A stretch of DNA of 31,022 nt, from the NCBI GenBank assembly GCA_026398715.1, contig JAPLSI010000267.1, positions 1 through 31,022 on the forward strand, written 5' to 3'. Below the pieces are notes generated by a model, which was not told the origin of the DNA, made no database searches, and was given only the letters and a program-made list of their open reading frames with translations. Below are positions 24,854-31,022 of this stretch, piece after piece (position 1 is the stretch's first letter; the number at the start of each line of letters is the position of its first letter). The position numbers and the translations under genes are program-made. The stretch is from Gammaproteobacteria bacterium (GTDB lineage Bacteria > Pseudomonadota > Gammaproteobacteria > Xanthomonadales > Xanthomonadaceae).

Positions 24854-25849
24854 TTAGCGGCGAGTGATGAACAGCTTGAATGCGGCTTCCAGTTCAGCCT
24901 TGTCTTCGCCCGGATCGAGCCAGCGCGCATCGAGTTCGCCGCGCAGCCAGGTGAACTGGCGCTTGGCCAGTTGCCGGGTGGCGGCGATCGCCTGGTCCCG
25001 GAATTGCGTGGCATCGACGGTGCCGTCGAGATGCGCCCACGCCTGCCGATAGCCGACCGCGCGCATGGCGGGCAGGTCCGGGTGCAGGCGCGTGTCGCGG
25101 CGCAGCATCCGCACTTCGTCCAGGAATCCCGCGGCCAGCATCGCGTCGAAGCGGGCCTCGATGCGCGCGTGCAGGACGCCGCGATCGGCGGGCGCCAAGG
25201 CCAGCTTGAGCATCCGGAACGGAAATTTCCTGGGCTGTCGCGCGGTTTGCCACTCACTGATCGGCACGCCGGTCAGGCGCCAGACTTCCAGCGCGCGCAC
25301 GATTCGTTGCGGATCGTTGCGATGGATCCGGGCCGCGGCGGCAGGGTCGTGTTTGGCGAGTTCCTCGTGCAATGCCTCCCATCCGCGGGATTGGGCCTGC
25401 TCGAACAATTGCGCGCGGATCTCCGGATCGGCCTCGGGCATGGCCGACAGGCCGTGCAGCAGCGCGTGGAAGTACAGGCCCGTGCCCCCGGCGAGTATTG
25501 GCACCTTGCCTGCAGCCGCCAGCGCGGTCATGGCCGACAGCGCGTCGGTCGCGAAGTCGGCGGCCGAATAGACCTGGTGCGGGTCGCGGATGTCCACCAG
25601 GTGGTGGCGCACGCGCTGGAGCGTCTCGCGATCGGGCTTGGCCGCACCGATGTCCAGGCCGCGGTACACCAGCGCGGAATCCACGCTGATCACCTCACTG
25701 CCCAGGCGCGCCGCCCAGTCGAGGGCCAGCGCGGTCTTGCCCGACGCCGTCGGCCCCATCAGCGCGATGGCGAGTGGGCGCGCGTCCGCCTTGGCTTCGC
25801 CGCCCGTCGCTTCAGGCACCGGCGCGACGCAGTTCGTCGTGGACGTCAT
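24854..25849 (-). CDS. miaA: tRNA dimethylallyltransferase
   Basis: A 331-residue enzyme that adds a dimethylallyl group to A37 of tRNAs reading U-starting codons. Features: P-loop [12 protein letters not shown] (about 31-42), the catalytic Asp region [18 protein letters not shown], the [14 protein letters not shown] segment, the [16 protein letters not shown] loop, and the insertion and C-terminal AVGYRQAW motif. ATG 25849 is favoured (GGAG ten nt before it); it overlaps the 3' end of the putP reading frame by 38 bp. GTG 25819 is an alternative with an 8-nt overlap and would shorten the disordered N-terminus by ten residues. Its product acts on tRNA as do several neighbours, and miaA-hfq linkage is conserved. 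Confidence 0.93.
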   Translation of the reverse strand: MTSTTNCVAPVPEATGGEAKADARPLAIALMGPTASGKTALALDWAARLGSEVISVDSALVYRGLDIGAAKPDRETLQRVRHHLVDIRDPHQVYSAADFATDALSAMTALAAAGKVPILAGGTGLYFHALLHGLSAMPEADPEIRAQLFEQAQSRGWEALHEELAKHDPAAAARIHRNDPQRIVRALEVWRLTGVPISEWQTARQPRKFPFRMLKLALAPADRGVLHARIEARFDAMLAAGFLDEVRMLRRDTRLHPDLPAMRAVGYRQAWAHLDGTVDATQFRDQAIAATRQLAKRQFTWLRGELDARWLDPGEDKAELEAAFKLFITRR

Positions 25850-27280
25850 CGAAGGTGCGCTCCATGGCCGGCGTTGGCGGCGCGCCGAGCCCGCTGGCGA
25901 CGATGATCGCGATGCTCGCGAACACCACGCCCGGCACGATCTCGTACAAGCCGAACCAGCCGCCCTGCTTCCAGATAATGACGGTGGCAGCACCCACGAC
26001 CATGCCGGCGAGCGCGCCGTTGCGGGTCATGCGCTTCCATCCCAGCGAGAACAGCACGACCGGCCCGAATGCCGCGCCGAAACCGGCCCACGCATAACTG
26101 ACCAGCCCCAGCACGCGACTGTCGGGATCCGATGCCAGCCAGATGGCGAGCAACGACACCAGCAGCACGGTAAGCCGGCCGACCCAGACCAGTTCGGATT
26201 GCCCGGCGTCCTTGCGGAAGAAGCCCTTGTAGAAATCCTCGGTGAGAGCGCTGGAACACACCAGCAACTGGCAACTGAGCGTGCTCATGATGGCGGCGAG
26301 GATGGCCGACAGCAGCACGCCGGCGATCCAGGGATCGAACAGCAACTGCGACAGCGAGATGAAGACGCGTTCGCCTTGTCCGGATGCGCGTGGAACCAGG
26401 CGATGCCGAAGAAGCCGACCGACATCGCGCCTGCCAGGCACAGCACCATCCAGGTCATGCCGATGCGGCGCGCCGCCGGGATCGACTCGACCGAATCGGC
26501 CGCCATGAAGCGGGCAAGGATATGCGGCTGGCCGAAATAGCCCAGGCCCCAGGCCATCAGCGAAATGATGCCGATGATGCTGGCGCCGCGGAAGAAATCG
26601 AGGTTGGCCGGATTGGCCTGCTCGATCAGCACCAGGCTGGCGGCTGGCCCGCCCATGGACAACACCACCACGATCGGCGTCAGCACCAGGGCGAAGATCA
26701 TCAGCGTCGCCTGCACCGTGTCGGTCCAGCTGACCGCCAGGAAGCCGCCGAGCAGCGTGTAGATGATGGTGGCCGCCGCGCCCACCCACAGCGCCTGCGC
26801 GTACGGCACCTCGAACACAGCTTCAAACAATCTGGCGCCGGCGACGATGCCGCTGGCCGCATACACCGCGAAGAACACCAGGATCACCAACGCCGACAAC
26901 ACGCGAAGGATGCGGCTGGAGTCCTCGAAACGATGGGTGAAATAGTCCGGCAGGGTCAGCGCGTTTTTCGTGCGCTCGGTGTACACGCGCAAGGGCGCAG
27001 CGACATATTTCCAGTTGCACCAGGCGCCGATGACCAGGCCGACGGCGATCCAGCCTTCGGACACGCCGCTCAGGAACAGGGCGCCCGGCAGGCCGAGCAA
27101 CAGCCAGCCGCTCATGTCCGAGGCGCCCGCCGACATGGCGGTGACGAAACTGCCCAGCGATCGGCCGCCAAGGATGAAGTCGTCCAGGCTGCGGGTCCGG
27201 CGCCAGGCGACGAAGCCGATGCCGATCATTACCAGGATGTACAGGGCAAAGGTGATGTACAGCGGCGAACTGGGCGACAT
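25812..27280 (-). pseudogene. putP: putP, sodium/proline symporter, frameshifted
   Basis: The sequence encodes a whole SSS-family transporter in two frames. The N-terminal part (27280 down to about 26385) runs MSPSSPLYITFALYILVMIGIGFVAWRRT... and includes FILGGRSLGSFVTAMSAGASDMSGWLLLGLPG, a strong PutP signature, then the stretch ending AWFHAHPDKA. The C-terminal part continues in another frame with GERVFISLSQLLFDPWIAGVLLSAILAAIMSTLSCQLLVCSSALTEDFYK and SYAWAGFGAAFGPVVLF to the stop at 25812. The switch lies near 26366-26385, just after the HPDKA codons. The N-terminal frame alone would run on to 26285 with an unrelated tail. E. coli PutP has a few more residues at this point, so a small indel is likely. 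It is a recent pseudogene or a base-calling error; all flanking motifs are intact. Confidence 0.85.
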
Positions 27281-27327
27281 GCGCGCGGCTCCGGACGAGG
27301 TGCCGGGAGCTTAACCCGCAATGGCGT

Positions 27328-27333
27328 TATAGT
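27328..27333 (+). promoter_or_regulatory. -10-like hexamer for a leaderless alkB transcript; shared with putP promoter region
   Basis: TATAGT lies seven nt before ATG 27341, with no ribosome site between. On the opposite strand the same place reads TATAAC and could serve putP with a ~40-nt leader. The whole divergent spacer is only 60 bp. Confidence 0.45.
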
Positions 27334-27340
27334 CGCGGCC

Positions 27341-28438
27341 ATGGATCGATTGAAGGCCTTCGGTTTCCTGCTGGTGTTCGCGGTGCCCGCGCAGATGCCG
27401 CTGGCTGCCTGGCTCGCCACGAGCACCGGCTGGCCCAATGCATCGGCCTGGTTCCCGCTGTTTTTCCTGTTCGTGATGCTGCCCACGGTGGACTGGCTGC
27501 TGGGCCACGACCCGCGCAACGTCCCGCCCGACCAGGAACGGCAGGTTGCGCTGCAGCCATGGTTCCGCGCCCTCACCCTGCTCGCCCTGCCCGTGCATTG
27601 CGCGGTGCTGGCCTGGTCGGCGGCCTGGTACATGCAGGCGCCGCTGGACCTGATCGGCCAGGCCGGCTGGCTGCTGTCGCAGGGACTGGTAGGCGGCATC
27701 CTCGCCATCAACACGGCGCACGAGCTGATCCACAAGGACGGCCGCCTCGAACCCCTGGTGGGCGGGTTGCTGTTGAGCACCGTCGGCTACCACGGCTTCA
27801 AGATCGAGCATGTCCGCGGCCATCATGTGCACGTGGCCACCGAAGCCGACGCCTCCAGCGCGCGCTTCGGCCAATCCCTGTGGGGCTTCCTGCCGCGCGC
27901 GATCTGGCTCAACACCCGCAACGCCTGGGCGCTGGAAGCGACACGCCTGCGTGGCCTGGGCCGCTCGCCGTTCTCGACGCAGAACGAAATGCTTCGATGG
28001 ACCGCCGTGTGGCTGCTGCTGGCGACCGGTTTCGGCGCGGCATGGGGACTGAAGGGGCTCGCGTTCTTCCTGTTGCAGGGATTGTTCGCCGCAGGGTCGC
28101 TGGAGATCATCAACTACATCGAACACTACGGCCTGGAGCGTCGTCGCCTGGCAGATGGCCGCTTCGAGCGCACGACGCACCTGCATTCGTGGAATTCGGA
28201 TTTCGCACTGTCCAACCTGATGTTGTTCCAGTTGCAGCGCCACTCGGACCATCACGCGTTTCCGAAACGCCGCTATCCGATCCTGCGCCACCACCCCGAT
28301 TCCCCGCAGTTGCCGGGCGGTTATTCGGCGATGTTCGTGCTGGCGTTGTTCCCGCCCTTGTGGCGGCGCGTGATCGATCCCCGGGTCATGGATTTCCGCG
28401 GTCGACTGGCTGCGTCGGGCCAGGCTTCACCGGGCTAG
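27341..28438 (+). CDS. alkB: Membrane-bound alkane 1-monooxygenase (AlkB-like)
   Basis: A 365-residue integral-membrane non-haem diiron hydroxylase. The histidine boxes of the AlkB family are all present: HELIH (127-131), EHVRGHHVH (156-164) and LQRHSDHH (298-305), plus the AlkB signature NYIEHYGL (258-265). Several membrane spans lie in the first 120 residues. Family members oxidise the terminal carbon of medium-chain alkanes using electrons from a rubredoxin, which is not encoded in this window. ATG 27341 gives the expected N-terminus. It diverges from putP and converges with folP, the two stops sharing the CTAG at 28435-28438. Two fatty-acid enzymes elsewhere in the window fit the downstream pathway. 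Actual substrate range is unknown. Confidence 0.9.
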   Translation: MDRLKAFGFLLVFAVPAQMPLAAWLATSTGWPNASAWFPLFFLFVMLPTVDWLLGHDPRNVPPDQERQVALQPWFRALTLLALPVHCAVLAWSAAWYMQAPLDLIGQAGWLLSQGLVGGILAINTAHELIHKDGRLEPLVGGLLLSTVGYHGFKIEHVRGHHVHVATEADASSARFGQSLWGFLPRAIWLNTRNAWALEATRLRGLGRSPFSTQNEMLRWTAVWLLLATGFGAAWGLKGLAFFLLQGLFAAGSLEIINYIEHYGLERRRLADGRFERTTHLHSWNSDFALSNLMLFQLQRHSDHHAFPKRRYPILRHHPDSPQLPGGYSAMFVLALFPPLWRRVIDPRVMDFRGRLAASGQASPG

Positions 28439-29334
28439 TCTTCGTCGCCCCATCGCGGCATCGCCGGCGAAGCCGGTCGCTTGGCCAGGCCAGGCTGCGC
28501 CGCAACCGCCTCCCATATCTTCAACGCATCGCGGGTCGCCGCCACGTCGTGCACGCGCACGATGGCTGCGCCGTTCTGCACTGCGATCAGCGCGGCAACG
28601 GCCGAGCCGACCATCCGTTCGTCCATCTCGCGCCCGGTGATGGCGCCGATCATGCCCTTGCGCGACAGGCCGGACAGCACCGGCACGCCAAGCTCGACCA
28701 GCCGCGACAGTTGCCGCAGCAAGCGCAGGTTGTGCTCGAGCGTCTTGCCGAATCCGAAACCGGGATCGACGATGATCTTCTTGCGATCGATGCCGGCCAT
28801 CTGGCAGGCGAACAGGCGCTGCGTGAAAAAAGAATGCACGTCGGCGACCACGTCGTCGTAGTGCGGATCGTCCTGCATGGTCGCCGGCTCGCCCTGCATG
28901 TGCATCAGGCAGACCGGCACGCCGAGCGCCGCGGCGGCGTCCATGGCGCCTTCCAGGCCGAGTGCATGAATGTCGTTGATCATGCCGGCGCCGGCAGCTA
29001 CCGCCGCGCGCATCACTTCGGGCTTGGAAGTGTCGATCGAGATCGGCAGCGCAGTGCGCCCGCGCAACCCTTCGATGACGGGAATGACCCGACGCAGTTC
29101 TTCCTCAACGCCGACGGGCGTGGCGCCGGGCCGGGTCGATTCGCCGCCGATGTCGAGGATGTCGGCCCCTTGCGCGGCCAATGCCAGCGCATGGCTGATC
29201 GCCGCTTCCGCACTGGCAAGCGCGCCGCCGTCGGAAAAGGAATCCGGCGTCACGTTGACGATGCCCATGATGCGCGGGCGGTCGAGCGCCAGGGGGCGCC
29301 CGCCGCAGTCCAGGGTCTGGAAGGTGTCGAACAT
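28435..29334 (-). CDS. folP: Dihydropteroate synthase
   Basis: A 299-residue enzyme that joins 6-hydroxymethyl-dihydropterin pyrophosphate with p-aminobenzoate in folate synthesis; it is the sulfonamide target. Signatures: MGIVNVTPDSFSDGG (23-37), DIGGESTRPGA, SIDTSKPEVMRAA, MINDI, LMHMQGEPATMQ, DPGFGFGKTLEHN, GLSRKGMIG and VRVHDVAATRDAL. Length is slightly above the E. coli enzyme (282) because of a polar tail (AQPGLAKRPASPAMPRWGDED). It lies 18 bp downstream of ftsH, the same order as in E. coli, so it is probably in the same operon. Confidence 0.96.
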   Translation of the reverse strand: MFDTFQTLDCGGRPLALDRPRIMGIVNVTPDSFSDGGALASAEAAISHALALAAQGADILDIGGESTRPGATPVGVEEELRRVIPVIEGLRGRTALPISIDTSKPEVMRAAVAAGAGMINDIHALGLEGAMDAAAALGVPVCLMHMQGEPATMQDDPHYDDVVADVHSFFTQRLFACQMAGIDRKKIIVDPGFGFGKTLEHNLRLLRQLSRLVELGVPVLSGLSRKGMIGAITGREMDERMVGSAVAALIAVQNGAAIVRVHDVAATRDALKIWEAVAAQPGLAKRPASPAMPRWGDED

Positions 29335-29352
29335 GGGACGCAGCGGGATCGC

Positions 29353-31022
<1,670 letters not shown>

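Overview
The window is a GC-rich, gene-dense piece of a gammaproteobacterial chromosome. Gene content and protein similarity recalled from memory point to the Xanthomonadales/Lysobacterales group: an OprO/P-type porin ahead of pstSCAB-phoU, rnr-rlmB, miaA-hfq-hflX-hflK-hflC-purA, ftsH-folP, and several start codons lying 6-7 nt behind a -10-like hexamer. No database search was possible, so the taxonomic placement is inference. I see no prophage, insertion sequence, integron or CRISPR array. This is mostly core chromosome with a few odd loci.

Layout, left to right. Positions 1-1907 (+) hold the end of a DUF4139 protein and a Delta3-Delta2-enoyl-CoA isomerase-like crotonase. Positions 1935-3597 (-) hold a tightly overlapping trio read as DUF1289 protein, CoA-type Nudix hydrolase, 3-mercaptopyruvate sulfurtransferase. 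An FkpA/Mip-like FKBP protein (-) follows; its isomerase pocket looks degenerate. Positions 4531-7014 (+) hold an enoyl-CoA hydratase, an unusual short fusion of an RnfC-type double [4Fe-4S] domain to an RnfD-like membrane domain, and nth. Positions 7117-12743 (+) are a phosphate-uptake locus (porin, pstS, pstC, broken pstA, pstB, phoU) with candidate Pho boxes and intergenic hairpins. Positions 12763-14904 (+) hold an ECF-like sigma factor, RNase T and cysteine synthase.

Positions 14905-18388 (-) are an rnr-rlmB-small membrane protein operon, with tRNA-Leu(CAG) diverging at 18513. Positions 18867-19626 (+) hold two tandem paralogous small secreted proteins, each a single carboxypeptidase-regulatory-like domain, with a strong terminator hairpin between them. 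Positions 19689-25849 (-) are the miaA-hfq-hflX-hflK-hflC-purA cluster. A frameshifted putP (-), an AlkB-type alkane monooxygenase (+), folP (-) and the 5'-incomplete ftsH (-) close the window.

Functional links: HflK and HflC are the membrane partners of the FtsH protease encoded at the right edge. The porin, PstSCAB and PhoU form one phosphate acquisition and signalling unit. The two crotonases and AlkB fit use of fatty acids and alkanes. Two genes are disrupted: pstA has lost its N-terminal part and putP is frameshifted. These are either real lesions or assembly errors and deserve read-level checking. The best candidates for new biology are the RnfC/RnfD fusion next to nth, the tandem secreted single-domain pair with its internal terminator, and the recurrent leaderless-promoter geometry.
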